DNA of 64,000 bases from Streptococcus sp. S5 (GTDB taxonomy: Bacteria > Bacillota > Bacilli > Lactobacillales > Streptococcaceae), in contig NZ_CP139419.1 of assembly GCF_034134805.1 (NCBI RefSeq), forward strand, positions 1,302,001 to 1,366,000, given 5' to 3'. A program made the position numbers and the translations under genes. Below are positions 1-8,306 of the stretch, piece after piece. The notes under the pieces are model-generated. The model worked only from the letters and a program-made list of their open reading frames with translations. It searched no databases and was not told the origin of the DNA. The number at the start of each line of letters is the position of its first letter. Within the stretch, counting starts at the first letter, position 1.

Positions 1-20
1 GCTAGTCGATTTGCTGTCAT
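1..20 (-). CDS. pyrD: Dihydroorotate dehydrogenase B catalytic subunit, N-terminal fragment
   Basis: Only the first six to seven codons are inside the window, reading MTANRLA from an ATG at 18-20 on the minus strand. A GGAGG ribosome site at 26-30 lies inside the last codons of pyrK, so the two genes are translationally coupled. MTxNRL is the usual start of the streptococcal PyrDB catalytic subunit, and PyrK-PyrDB is the standard gene order. The identity comes mostly from context because so little is visible. Confidence 0.7.
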
Positions 21-29
21 AAGGTCCTC

Positions 30-836
30 CTACATCACAATCGTACCGGTTTCAAAGACCGGTCCGTCTTCACACACGCGCTTATTAGCTGCTTGGCTTT
101 CATTTTCCAGATGCACTACACAGGCATAGCAAGCCCCCATCCCACAAGCCATTCGTGATTCCATGGAAATGTAGGCGCGGGGATGGTCATGAAATTTGGT
201 ATTGACATATTTGAGCATGCCAGGTGCTCCACAAGAATAGATAGCGTCAAACTCCTGGTCCATCTGATCAATAACCGTAGAGACATAGCCCTTAGTGCCA
301 TAAGTCCCATCGTCTGTCGTTACAGTGACATGAGCCACCTGAGAAAGCTCTTCTTCCAAAATGACGGCGTCTTTGGTCGCAAAGCCGACAACCACTTCAA
401 CTTCTACCCCTTGCTCATGGAGTTGTTTGGCCACTTGGACCAAAGGAGGAACACCGATCCCGCCACCAATAATCAAGGCTTTCTGACCTTGGCCAAGATT
501 GGTGAGATCAAAGCCATTTCCCTGAGGCCCCATGACACTGAGTTTGCTACCGATTGGCAATTGGGAAAAGATAGCTGTCCCCCCACCTTCGATGCGGTAG
601 ATCAAGCGACACGTCTGTGTCTCAGGATCAATCTCAGCAATTGAAATCGGACGGCGAAGGAGCTTGGACCCATCAGGGACGCGGATATGAAGGAATTGAC
701 CTGGCAGCATCTGCGCCACCATTTCGCCCTTCAGGATCATAGAATAGATGCGGGGAGCGATCTCTTCTTGAGCGACTAGCTCCATCTCCTCCATCATGAT
801 TTTGCCAAAGCGTTTTTTACAACTGTCACTGACCAT
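30..836 (-). CDS. pyrK: Dihydroorotate dehydrogenase B, electron-transfer subunit PyrK
   Basis: PyrK carries electrons from dihydroorotate oxidation in PyrDB to NAD+ through FAD and a [2Fe-2S] cluster, in step 4 of UMP synthesis. The 268-aa product shows the FAD-binding LLRRPISI, the nucleotide-binding IGGGIGVPPL, and the C-terminal cysteine cluster C-GMGA-C-YA-C followed by RVCEDGPVF that ligates the cluster. The ATG at 836 has an AGAGGAAA ribosome site and was kept. An internal ATG at 797 gives a product nearer the usual ~255 aa but has no clear ribosome site. Expression is probably controlled by the PyrR attenuator just upstream. Confidence 0.93.
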   Translation of the reverse strand: MVSDSCKKRFGKIMMEEMELVAQEEIAPRIYSMILKGEMVAQMLPGQFLHIRVPDGSKLLRRPISIAEIDPETQTCRLIYRIEGGGTAIFSQLPIGSKLSVMGPQGNGFDLTNLGQGQKALIIGGGIGVPPLVQVAKQLHEQGVEVEVVVGFATKDAVILEEELSQVAHVTVTTDDGTYGTKGYVSTVIDQMDQEFDAIYSCGAPGMLKYVNTKFHDHPRAYISMESRMACGMGACYACVVHLENESQAANKRVCEDGPVFETGTIVM

Positions 837-860
837 TGATTTCCTCTTCTTTCTTTCAGC

Positions 861-890
861 AAAAAAGACCTCGCAAAAGCAAGGCCCTAC
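861..890 (-). terminator. Attenuator terminator of the pyrK leader
   Basis: Read leftwards, GGCCTTGC-TTTT-GCGAGGTC is an 8-bp stem (with G-U pairs) followed by six T residues. It lies between the PyrR-binding loop and pyrK, as expected for the terminator of a PyrR-controlled attenuator. A second inverted repeat (GATCAGC...GCTGATC, about 895-920) lies between the two elements and may contribute to the alternative fold. Confidence 0.8.
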
Positions 891-931
891 AAATGATCAG
901 CTAGACACAGTCTGCTGATCTTTTTTCTGTC

Positions 932-960
932 TTTCCTTGCAGGCCTCTCTGGACCTCTTA
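932..960 (-). promoter_or_regulatory. PyrR-binding loop (anti-antiterminator) of pyr mRNA
   Basis: The minus strand reads AGGTCCAGAGAGGCCTGCAA, which fits the conserved PyrR recognition loop (UCCNGAGAGGYU followed by GCAAGG). In this family UMP-bound PyrR stabilises the loop and favours the downstream terminator at 861-890, so pyrimidine sufficiency lowers pyrK-pyrDB transcription. The spacing of about 70 nt to the terminator is typical. Confidence 0.85.
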
Positions 961-1021
961 AAGGTTAAATTTGTCTCATTATATCGCGCTCCTTCTCGCT
1001 TGTCAAGTAGAAATCGGTAGC

Positions 1022-2458
1022 TTACGAAGCTTTCTTGGGATCAAAATCTTCTGGGATCGGTTTGATGTATTGCATGGCGATTCTGTTTTCAGGCTTACGA
1101 TCAACTAGATAAAGAACCAGTAAAAAGAGCCATTCCAAGGGTTTCATTAGGTAGTAAATCAGGTCCATAGCCCATTTCTTCTTGATGTGTTTAGCAAAGG
1201 GATAGCCATAGCGGTCATAATTGCGACGCAAGAAGCGATGGAATCGCGGCGCCTTTTCTTCTAGTACCTGTTCAAAGGCATTGGCGATACAGAGCTGGCG
1301 ATTGACAACGACTGGATGACCGTGGCGGACGCCCATCCGCTGTGGCTTGACAACTTTTTCATGCCCACCAGCCGCAACCGTACAGAGATAGTGCTCATCA
1401 ATGATGAGATTCTGAGGAGGGATCTTCTGTGAGAAGGCCCAGTCAGCTGTATTGGTCCAGGCCTTGATCATGGAATCCGGTTGCTGCCCAAAGAGCATGA
1501 GAACGAAAACAACAAGAGCAAGAGTTGGAAGAGCGACAAGGACCGCTAGCCAAGGCCAGTTGCGCGACTTGTTTAAGAGCTGATGGAGCCATTGAAGTAG
1601 ACGATTCTTATAGCTTATCTCTGTTCGATCTTCCTGCCACTCCTTGATACGAACCCATAAGAGATGGATGGAATAGATCAGTAAGAAAAAGGTGTGAAAA
1701 CTTGCTACCTGCAGTTGATTATCAAAAACTAAGAGGAGAACCACTCCTCCTAGAATGCCACTGATGCAGAAGACATTTGCTAGTGGCGAGAGTGAATTCG
1801 CATCCCGGTAGGAATAGATAATCAAGGCAAGTAAAGTAAGAGCTGCCAGTGTGAAGAAGGTCGGATAGGCTCCAGACCAGATCAGGGCATGTTTCTGAGA
1901 ATTGATTAAACTCTCACTCCAATCGTAAAAAGTCATCTCCTTGACGATGTAAATGAAAATCGCTTCGAGAAAGCAACCAAAGAGTCCAAACCAAAGAACA
2001 ATGGTAGGCTGTTGCTTTTTCTTTTTGACAGGCTTAGGACTAGGTGATTCTTGCTTTTCCTTCATAAGAGATGCGTCATCTTCTCTTGTCCCTTTTCCTT
2101 CCTTTGGCACCCTATCTTCAAACAAATCCGGATCTTTGAGAGCTTCTTCTTCAGCTTCTTTGAACTGGAGGCTAGACCACCGACCGATCCCATAGATAAT
2201 GACAAAAATATTGGGAACAAAGAGGGCTATGATTAGACCGTAGGGTAAGATCTTCATCGTAAAGGATATGATCTCCCAAACACTAAATTGAATGAATGGA
2301 TCCTTAATTGCATAAATCGACTCACTAACCACAAAATAAATGTAAAAGGCTAATAGAATCAGTGCATTTGTCACAAAATTGATCTGCAACAGACCGGCTG
2401 TGAAATGGGGTTCCAATTCCTTATCCTTTTTCTTATACCAGGAAACTAGTTTTTTCAT
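1022..2458 (-). CDS. Polytopic membrane protein, DUF6688-like
   Basis: The 478-aa product has several hydrophobic segments: two in the first 90 residues, a group between about 150 and 270, one near 300, and a C-terminal hairpin near 435-450. A charged Lys/Glu-rich linker lies at about 100-145. The C-terminal soluble part contains CTVAAGGHEKVVKPQRMGVRHG and several Cys/His residues. I recall this arrangement from the uncharacterised DUF6688 family but cannot confirm it. The start has a GAGGAG ribosome site. The gene stands alone between the pyr leader and a divergent LysR gene. Confidence 0.6.
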   Translation of the reverse strand: MKKLVSWYKKKDKELEPHFTAGLLQINFVTNALILLAFYIYFVVSESIYAIKDPFIQFSVWEIISFTMKILPYGLIIALFVPNIFVIIYGIGRWSSLQFKEAEEEALKDPDLFEDRVPKEGKGTREDDASLMKEKQESPSPKPVKKKKQQPTIVLWFGLFGCFLEAIFIYIVKEMTFYDWSESLINSQKHALIWSGAYPTFFTLAALTLLALIIYSYRDANSLSPLANVFCISGILGGVVLLLVFDNQLQVASFHTFFLLIYSIHLLWVRIKEWQEDRTEISYKNRLLQWLHQLLNKSRNWPWLAVLVALPTLALVVFVLMLFGQQPDSMIKAWTNTADWAFSQKIPPQNLIIDEHYLCTVAAGGHEKVVKPQRMGVRHGHPVVVNRQLCIANAFEQVLEEKAPRFHRFLRRNYDRYGYPFAKHIKKKWAMDLIYYLMKPLEWLFLLVLYLVDRKPENRIAMQYIKPIPEDFDPKKAS

Positions 2459-2700
2459 AAGATCTCCTCAATCAATTTTTTACCATTCTATCAATCAGAT
2501 CTCCCCTTAATCAAGACAAAACTGTATTTTTCCATCAAAATCAGTCCCCAGATGGAGATTTTGTTTCCAATTTTCTATTTTTAATTATTCGATCTAGCCT
2601 ACTTCCTATTACCTACCTCAGCCTGTCTTATTCTCTCATACAGTCCTTGAAAGACCACATTTTACGGGAAAAACGCGCTCTTTTATGTTAAAATAAAAGC

Positions 2701-3609
2701 ATGAGAATACAACAATTACAATACATTATCAAAATCGTCGAAACCGGCTCTATGAATGAGGCCGCAAAACAACTCTTCATCACGCAACCTAGCCTTTCCA
2801 ATGCCGTTAAGGACTTGGAAAATGAGATGGGAATTGAAATCTTTATCCGGAATCCTAAAGGGATCACTTTGACCCGCGATGGGATGGAGTTCCTCTCTTA
2901 TGCCCGCCAGGTGGTGGAGCAGATTGACCTCTTGTCCGAGCGCTATAAAAATCCTGTGGGTTCTCGTGAGCTTTTCAGTGTCTCTTCACAGCACTACGCC
3001 TTCGTGGTTGAGGCCTTCGTTTCACTATTGAAGAAAAGCGACATGGAAAAATACGAGCTCTTCCTACGGGAGACGCGGACTTGGGAGATCATCGATGACG
3101 TCAAGAATTTCCGAAGCGAGGTTGGCGTACTCTTTTTGAATAGCTACAACCGAGATGTCCTCTCTAAGATGCTGGATGATAATCACTTGATTGCCACCCA
3201 CCTCTTTACAGCGCAACCTCATATCTTTGTCAGCAAGACCAATCCTCTTGCCAAGAAAGAGATCGTTCACTTGTCTGATCTGGAAGATTTCCCATACCTT
3301 AGCTATGACCAAGGAACCCACAACTCCTTCTACTTCTCAGAAGAGATCCTCTCTCAAGAGCATCATAAGAAATCCATCGTCGTCAGTGACCGCGCGACCC
3401 TCTTTAATCTCTTGATTGGTCTGGATGGCTACACCATTGCGACCGGGATCCTCAACAGCAATCTCAACGGAAACAACATCGTCTCCATTCCCCTTGATAT
3501 CGAAGACCCAATCGAGCTGGTCTACATCAAACATGAAAAAACAGCCCTCTCAAAAATGGGAGAAAAATTCATCGAGTACTTACTTGAGGAAGTGAAGTTT
3601 GATAAGTAA
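2701..3609 (+). CDS. LysR-family transcriptional regulator
   Basis: The N-terminal winged HTH (residues 1-65, MRIQQLQYIIKIVETGSMNE onward, with QPSLSNAVKDLE as the recognition helix) is followed by a LysR effector-binding domain to residue 302. In streptococci the closest regulators I recall control sulfur amino-acid uptake or metabolism (CmbR/FhuR/MetR group), but the ligand and targets cannot be read here. The gene is divergent from the membrane protein at 1022-2458 and converges on the sirtuin operon, with a triple-hairpin repeat between the two ends. Confidence 0.85.
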   Translation: MRIQQLQYIIKIVETGSMNEAAKQLFITQPSLSNAVKDLENEMGIEIFIRNPKGITLTRDGMEFLSYARQVVEQIDLLSERYKNPVGSRELFSVSSQHYAFVVEAFVSLLKKSDMEKYELFLRETRTWEIIDDVKNFRSEVGVLFLNSYNRDVLSKMLDDNHLIATHLFTAQPHIFVSKTNPLAKKEIVHLSDLEDFPYLSYDQGTHNSFYFSEEILSQEHHKKSIVVSDRATLFNLLIGLDGYTIATGILNSNLNGNNIVSIPLDIEDPIELVYIKHEKTALSKMGEKFIEYLLEEVKFDK

Positions 3610-3613
3610 AAAA

Positions 3614-3792
3614 GAGGCTGGGACAAAAGTCCTAGCCTCTCAATTATTTTTGAATTGTCGAGCAAGACGCAGTGGTTGAGTGGGCTCTACTACGCTGATT
3701 TCATCAGCTTTTACAGCCCTACTCAACTGTGCGGAGGTGGGACGACGAAATCGAATTCTAACGAATTACCGATTTCTGTCCCACTCTCTTTT
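3614..3792. repeat. Triple-hairpin intergenic repeat, copy 1
   Basis: This ~180-bp element contains three inverted repeats in order: GAGGCTGGGAC-AAAA-GTCCTAGCCTC; a long CGCAGTGGTTGAGTGGGCT...AGCCCTACTCAACTGTGCG with an inner GCTGATTTCATCAGC; and GTGGGACGACGAAATCG...CGATTTCTGTCCCAC. The left hairpin is followed by T residues on the minus strand and the right one by T residues on the plus strand, so the element can terminate transcription in both directions. It fills the gap between the convergent LysR and sirtuin genes. A second copy with four differences lies at 10960-11139, and a truncated copy at 29656-29725. Confidence 0.9.
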
Positions 3793-4523
3793 TATTGTCT
3801 TAATTGTGAAAATACTTCTCCAATCTTTCCTTCGATAACTAGGTCTGCTTGCTTGTCTTGTGGGATACTGGTCTTATTGATGACAACCAGCTTCTTCCCT
3901 TGGAAATACTGGATCAAGCTAGCTGCTGGGTAGACCACAAGAGAGGTTCCACCGATAATCAGGAGATCAGCCTCTTGGATGGCTTGGGCTGCTTGACTAA
4001 AGACCTCCATATCAAGAGGCTCCTCGTAGAGTGTCACATCAGGCTTGACCACCTTGCCACAGTCCAGACAGTGTGGAACCGGGCCTTCCAAAGCTAAAAA
4101 AGCTTCCAAATCATAAAATCGCTGGCAACCCGTACAGTAATTGCGGTCGGCGCTACCATGGAGCTTCAAGACTTTTTTAGAACCAGCCATTTCATGGAGA
4201 CTATCAATATTTTGTGTCACTACTGCCTTGAGCTTACCAGTCTCCTCAAGCCGAGCCAGATAGCGATGGGCAGCATTGGGTTTGGCATCTGGGTAGAGTA
4301 GGTATTTCTTATAGAAGTCGAAAAAGTCCTCTGGATAGCGCTCAAACATGGTATGGGAGACCAATTGCTCAGCTGTCAAATGCCGCCCTACCTGAACACT
4401 ATAGACACCGTCTGAGCTTCGAAAATCAGGAATATTTGACTCCGTGGAAACTCCTGCCCCTCCGAAAAACACGATCCGTTGACTCTGATCAATCATCTCC
4501 TGTAGTTGAGCAATCTTATCCAT
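3792..4523 (-). CDS. NAD-dependent protein deacylase (sirtuin, SIR2 family)
   Basis: The 243-aa protein has the SIR2 signature: GAGVSTESNIPDFRS at 22-36, TQNIDSLH at 103-110, the catalytic His in LHG at 122, and zinc Cys pairs at 130/133 and 152/155. Asn30 replaces the usual Gly of SGIPDFRS. The length fits a free-standing bacterial deacylase that removes acyl groups from lysine at the cost of NAD+. The ATG directly follows the stop of the HEPN-motif gene (TAGATG), and its ribosome site lies inside that gene, which implies coupled translation. Confidence 0.9.
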   Translation of the reverse strand: MDKIAQLQEMIDQSQRIVFFGGAGVSTESNIPDFRSSDGVYSVQVGRHLTAEQLVSHTMFERYPEDFFDFYKKYLLYPDAKPNAAHRYLARLEETGKLKAVVTQNIDSLHEMAGSKKVLKLHGSADRNYCTGCQRFYDLEAFLALEGPVPHCLDCGKVVKPDVTLYEEPLDMEVFSQAAQAIQEADLLIIGGTSLVVYPAASLIQYFQGKKLVVINKTSIPQDKQADLVIEGKIGEVFSQLRQ

Positions 4524-5291
4524 CTACTTCTCCTTTAGTAGCTCTTCCATGACAGCATTGGCCTGATCAAAATAAAAGTTAGCTTGATCATAATGGATGC
4601 CTGTGTAGCTTGCAAGGTCAATCAAATTCTTCATAAAATCCTGAGAAGAGAAACCCGTCGTCCGATGGAGCTCTTCTTCATCAAAGGGCTTGATCAAGTG
4701 GGCCAAGGGGTTGCGAACTGATTTTTCTAACTCCCGCAATTGTTGGGCCGCAACTTTGACGCTATCTGGAAAGTCCAACTGCACAATCAACTCCGTCAAA
4801 CTGGGCGAATTGACCACACTTTCGCTGTGGAATTGCTGCAGGATAGGGTTGTCGGACGCATGCAGGCTCTCAAATTTCCAACGGTCATAACTGGATTCTT
4901 TGGAGTTATGAATATAGTTGGTAATATCAGGAATTTTCAACTGAATCAATCGCATAAAGATCCGATAGATAGCTGGGCTAACGGCACGAACAAAGTCAAT
5001 AATCTGCTCATTTCGCAATTTCGCTTCTAGATCATAGAGGTAGTTGGCCAACTGCTCATCTTCTGGTTCTTCATGCCAAAAAAGCTGAAAACCAGTCGCT
5101 TCTAGCAACTCGGTTCTCAACTTTTGATTCATGACGGGTTGGATATTGAGCTCTCGACGCTCCGCCATTAACTGCAGTAAACTCACCAACAAATCCGGTA
5201 CTTCTTCCTGCTGCTTGATAGAACGCAGAGCCCGGCTGTAGTGATAATTTTGGAGATCGTAGAGCCATTCATCATGAAAGAATTTTGCCAT
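4524..5291 (-). CDS. HEPN-motif protein resembling the Csm6 C-terminal nuclease domain
   Basis: This 255-aa, largely helical protein carries RNPLAH at residues 193-198, an R-x4-H motif of the kind that forms the HEPN RNase active site. The following stretch (IKPFDEEELHRTTGFSS) resembles, from memory, the HEPN half of type III-A Csm6. There is no N-terminal CARF (cyclic oligoadenylate sensor) domain, and no CRISPR type III genes are nearby. Its start overlaps the deoD stop by one base (TAATG) and its stop abuts the sirtuin start, so the three genes form a tight unit. Ribonuclease activity is inference. It may be a conserved streptococcal core gene of unknown role. Confidence 0.6.
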   Translation of the reverse strand: MAKFFHDEWLYDLQNYHYSRALRSIKQQEEVPDLLVSLLQLMAERRELNIQPVMNQKLRTELLEATGFQLFWHEEPEDEQLANYLYDLEAKLRNEQIIDFVRAVSPAIYRIFMRLIQLKIPDITNYIHNSKESSYDRWKFESLHASDNPILQQFHSESVVNSPSLTELIVQLDFPDSVKVAAQQLRELEKSVRNPLAHLIKPFDEEELHRTTGFSSQDFMKNLIDLASYTGIHYDQANFYFDQANAVMEELLKEK

Positions 5292-6001
5292 TAGTCTGCA
5301 ATCAAGGTCTCAAGACCGACTTTCATCATGTCAGTGAAAGTATTTTGACGTTCTTCAGCAGTTGTGTCCTCATCTGGATTGACCAAACTATCAGAAATGG
5401 TCATGATAGCAAGGGCATCAACATGGTGTTGAGCAGCAAGATAGTAAAGAGCCGCTGCTTCCATTTCCACAGCTTTGACGCCCCATTTACCAAGCTCGAT
5501 GTTCTTTTCACCATAGTTTGAATAGAAAACATCTGATGACAAGACATTGCCGACGTGAGTCGTCATACCAAGGTCTTTGGCAATGTGGTAAGCCTTGTCT
5601 AAAAGATCAAAGCTAGCGATTTGTGGGAAATCGTATTGAGGCCAGTCGTTACGGATAATGTTTGAGTTGGTTGCAGCTGCTTGTGCCAAGACCAATTCAC
5701 GAACATGCACATCCTCATTCAAAGAACCAGCCGTTCCCACACGGATCAATTTCTTCACGCCGTAGTCGACAATCAACTCACGCGCATAAATAGAGATCGA
5801 TGGCATCCCCATTCCAGTACCCATGACAGATACACGGTGACCTTTATAAGTTCCTGTGTAACCAAACATGTTACGAACTTCGTTGAAGCAAACAGCGTCT
5901 TCAAGGAAGTTCTCAGCGATAAATTTCGCACGAAGAGGATCCCCAGGAAGAAGAATTTTATCAGCAATTTCACCCTGCTTAGCAGCAATATGGATAGACA
6001 T
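5291..6001 (-). CDS. deoD: Purine-nucleoside phosphorylase DeoD (hexameric type)
   Basis: The protein cleaves purine (deoxy)nucleosides with phosphate to free base and (deoxy)ribose-1-phosphate. The 236-aa form starting [15 protein letters not shown] is the family's normal N-terminus. Visible landmarks are [44 protein letters not shown] and TISDSL, with the catalytic Asp in SDS. A longer in-frame start at 6055 adds a hydrophobic stretch made from leader sequence and was rejected. A tandem hairpin region precedes it, and the HEPN-motif and sirtuin genes follow. Confidence 0.95.
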   Translation of the reverse strand: MSIHIAAKQGEIADKILLPGDPLRAKFIAENFLEDAVCFNEVRNMFGYTGTYKGHRVSVMGTGMGMPSISIYARELIVDYGVKKLIRVGTAGSLNEDVHVRELVLAQAAATNSNIIRNDWPQYDFPQIASFDLLDKAYHIAKDLGMTTHVGNVLSSDVFYSNYGEKNIELGKWGVKAVEMEAAALYYLAAQHHVDALAIMTISDSLVNPDEDTTAEERQNTFTDMMKVGLETLIAD

Positions 6002-6022
6002 AATTAAGATACCAAGGGCGTT

Positions 6023-6342
6023 AAAGAGGCAAAGTAAAAATAGGAAATCCGACAAAGATGCATCGCATATAGGAGGATTTATCTTTTTTACACAGCCTCT
6101 AGCCCGGGTTCAGTTTCAAACCCGAACTCCCTTTCCTTTCATTTTTTATATACAGGACAGGCGACAGAGAACAAAGTAAAAATAGGAAACTGACGACGCA
6201 TCGCAGATGCTAGACAGTTTATCTTTTTTACACAGTTCTCCGCCCGTATTCAGTTCAGCGAATACGGTAAACCCATCCTTTCTTTTTTTATTGAGTAATT
6301 AGGAGAGCTTTCCGCTCGTGTTCAAATCAGAACACATGCTCT
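6023..6342 (-). promoter_or_regulatory. Tandem structured repeats in the deoD leader
   Basis: The 358-bp gap between the amidotransferase gene and deoD holds two ~105-bp imperfect repeats plus a partial third. In each full unit (6023-6128 and 6168-6267, read on the minus strand) a short hairpin is followed by a long nested one. Outer arms are AGAGGC/GCCTCT versus GAGAAC/GTTCTC. GTAAAAA/TTTTTAC is common to both. Inner arms are AAATCC/GGATTT versus AAACTG/CAGTTT. The preceding hairpins are CGGGTT/AACCCG and CGTATTC/GAATACG; the partial unit at 6303-6342 has GTGTTC/GAACAC. Both strands of each stem change together, so base pairing appears conserved. I do not recognise the class: it could be a cis-regulatory RNA or a repeat element. 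Confidence 0.6.
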
Positions 6343-6359
6343 TCCTTTCCTTTTTATAT

Positions 6360-7070
6360 TTAATTTGTTAATGAATCCAAAAACGCATAGAGTTTGGCAT
6401 TCATTTCTCGATAATCGTAAACACGAATGGCTTCAGGTTTTTGAACAAAGGTCAGGTTTTGGCTTTGTTCTTCCAAAACATCTTCACCGTCAGCAGCAAT
6501 CAAGAGATCAACTGCTTCTGGATCAAATTCCAAGTGGGCTTGGAAGGCATAGTGTTTCGGACTAAAGCGAATAATCTGACGTGGACAGCCTTGACTGGTC
6601 GCAAGAACAACAGCATCTTCTGTCAATCCGGGCATATCACCATGCCAGTGACCGGTTTCAAGAGTTGCTCCAAACTCACCGACATGCAGATCTGTGAGTC
6701 CTTCAGGCGTCAAGTTCACAGGATAAACCCCAATCTCGCGCTCAGGGCTGTGTTCATACTCTGCGCCATAAGCAACAGACAGGAGCTGGGCACCAAGACA
6801 GACCCCAACAATATAACGATCTGCCTTCATGGCTTTTTGAATCAACTCGATCTCTGCCTGAGGATCATAGTATGGAAAAGTTTCCCGATCTTCATCTGGC
6901 GATTGAGGACCTCCCATCACAATTAAGAAGTCGATCTCATCCACTGTCTCTGGTAGGGCTTCATTTTCATAGACTTTAGTCGTGGTCACTTGATGGCCAC
7001 GCTCCTGTGCCCATTTTAGATAAGCTCCCGGCACTTCAAAGGTTTCATGCAGTACAAAATGTACCTTCAT
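6360..7070 (-). CDS. Class I glutamine amidotransferase-domain protein
   Basis: This 235-aa protein has the triad of class I GATases: the nucleophile Cys in GVCLGAQLL and the His and Glu in AFQAHLEF. Resembling GMP synthetase N-domains, it lacks a synthetase domain, so its acceptor is unknown; hydrolysis of gamma-glutamyl compounds is one possibility. The start MKVHFVLHETFE at 7070 overlaps the ClC stop by four bases (ATGA), which supports co-translation. An upstream in-frame ATG at 7145 lies deep within the ClC gene and was rejected. Confidence 0.85.
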   Translation of the reverse strand: MKVHFVLHETFEVPGAYLKWAQERGHQVTTTKVYENEALPETVDEIDFLIVMGGPQSPDEDRETFPYYDPQAEIELIQKAMKADRYIVGVCLGAQLLSVAYGAEYEHSPEREIGVYPVNLTPEGLTDLHVGEFGATLETGHWHGDMPGLTEDAVVLATSQGCPRQIIRFSPKHYAFQAHLEFDPEAVDLLIAADGEDVLEEQSQNLTFVQKPEAIRVYDYREMNAKLYAFLDSLTN

Positions 7071-8302
7071 CGTTTCTTCTCCCATCTCTTTCGAATCACA
7101 TAAGACAGACCAGCTGCAAGTACCAGCGGGATTGTCAAACTCCAAGTTTGGCCTGTAAATCCAAGGCTCAGGGCAATGGCTGTCAGAGGAGCTTCTAGGG
7201 TCGTCCCTAAAAAGACTGTCGCTCCTAGTAACATCCCTAGAGCAGGATCCAGATGAATCCCAAGGACTGTCAAAAGCAAGGTCACTAGGTAGCCAGAACC
7301 AATCCCAAGGGCAAATGATGGTGTCAAGGTACCCCCATAAGCACCATTGCGCAAGAGGAGGTAAACCATAAGCCCCTTCACTGCAAGAGTCAATGGAAGA
7401 TAAGGAATCGACTGGCTAGACAAGAGGGCTTGCGCTAGTACCTGGCCATTTCCCATAAAGATAGGGAAAAAGGCTACTAGGCTCCCCAGCACTAGAAAGG
7501 CTAGAGGAAGAGCCCAAAGAATCGTCCTATCCTTCCGCCGTTTGTGACTAGCCCGCTTGGCTAGGAAAGCAAAGACCAGAGCCAAGGGAGTGACCAAGAA
7601 AGCAATCACAATAGCCTGTAAGAAGCCGCTAGCCGACCATGAGACTGCGGACAGGTGATAAACGGCCTCCTGACCAACGATGGACTGAGCGACCCAGGTG
7701 GCCAGATAAGTACTGGTCAAAACTAGTAGAAAGTTCTGCCAACTATAGGCAAGTCCCAGGGTCTCAAAGACAAACAAGCTACTGGCAAAGGGAACCTGAT
7801 AGACCGCAGCCAAACCAGCTCCAGCCCCACAGGCGATCAAGACTTTTCGCTCTTTGAGAGCTAGTGAGAATCCCTTCGCCAAGCGACCAGCTAGAAGAGC
7901 CCCGACCTCACGTGGGGCTCCTTCTTTTCCGACCGATGCGCCTGCTCCAACAATTGCCACCTGCATCCCTGCATGAAGGAGGTGGGCTAAGAGTGCTGGA
8001 TCCCTGTCTCCAGCAAAGTCAATTTGCTGACGAATAGACAGGATCTTATAACGCTTTTGCAGGACATACCAGAAGCCAGCTGCCAAGCACCCAGTCACAC
8101 ACAAGACCAGGAATCTACGGAGACCTCCAGCTTCTTGAAATTGCTGGAGCAAATCCGATGTATCTTGGCCAAAGGCCAGTCCTTGCACCCCTTCCAGTAG
8201 ATAATGGCAGGCAATTCCGACCAGGCCCGTCCCAATCCCTAATGATAAGGTGGCTAGAAGCAACCTCAGTCCGTAGGGTAGACTTTGGAGTCGTACTTTC
8301 AT
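7067..8302 (-). CDS. ClC-family chloride channel/transporter
   Basis: This is a polytopic ClC protein of about 411 aa from MKVRLQSLPYG, which starts five bases after the punA stop; an ATG at 8320 would overlap punA and adds only six residues. Family motifs are VGKEGAPREVGA (with the gating Glu), GAGAGLAAVYQVPFAS, SLFVFETLG and YGGTLTPSFALG. Where H+/Cl- exchangers often have Glu-Glu in this helix, only the first Glu is present and the second is Thr, so channel-like behaviour is possible. It sits inside the nucleoside salvage cluster without an obvious metabolic link. Confidence 0.87.
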   Translation of the reverse strand: MKVRLQSLPYGLRLLLATLSLGIGTGLVGIACHYLLEGVQGLAFGQDTSDLLQQFQEAGGLRRFLVLCVTGCLAAGFWYVLQKRYKILSIRQQIDFAGDRDPALLAHLLHAGMQVAIVGAGASVGKEGAPREVGALLAGRLAKGFSLALKERKVLIACGAGAGLAAVYQVPFASSLFVFETLGLAYSWQNFLLVLTSTYLATWVAQSIVGQEAVYHLSAVSWSASGFLQAIVIAFLVTPLALVFAFLAKRASHKRRKDRTILWALPLAFLVLGSLVAFFPIFMGNGQVLAQALLSSQSIPYLPLTLAVKGLMVYLLLRNGAYGGTLTPSFALGIGSGYLVTLLLTVLGIHLDPALGMLLGATVFLGTTLEAPLTAIALSLGFTGQTWSLTIPLVLAAGLSYVIRKRWEKKR

Positions 8303-8306
8303 TGGA

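Noticed and set aside
183-644. 153-aa plus-strand ORF over pyrK
   Set aside because: It is a shadow frame of a clearly coding gene, with no ribosome site or recognisable motif.
30-1020. T-box or riboswitch in the pyrK leader
   Set aside because: The sequence fits a PyrR-binding loop and terminator; no T-box motif or known metabolite aptamer is seen.
3792-4523. Sirtuin as a Thoeris-type or DSR-type defence NADase
   Set aside because: Zinc cysteines and the full deacylase signature are present, and there is no TIR-domain or other partner except the HEPN-motif gene. A deacylase is the simpler reading.
6002-6055. N-terminal extension of DeoD
   Set aside because: It adds a hydrophobic stretch derived from the structured leader; the family starts at [15 protein letters not shown].
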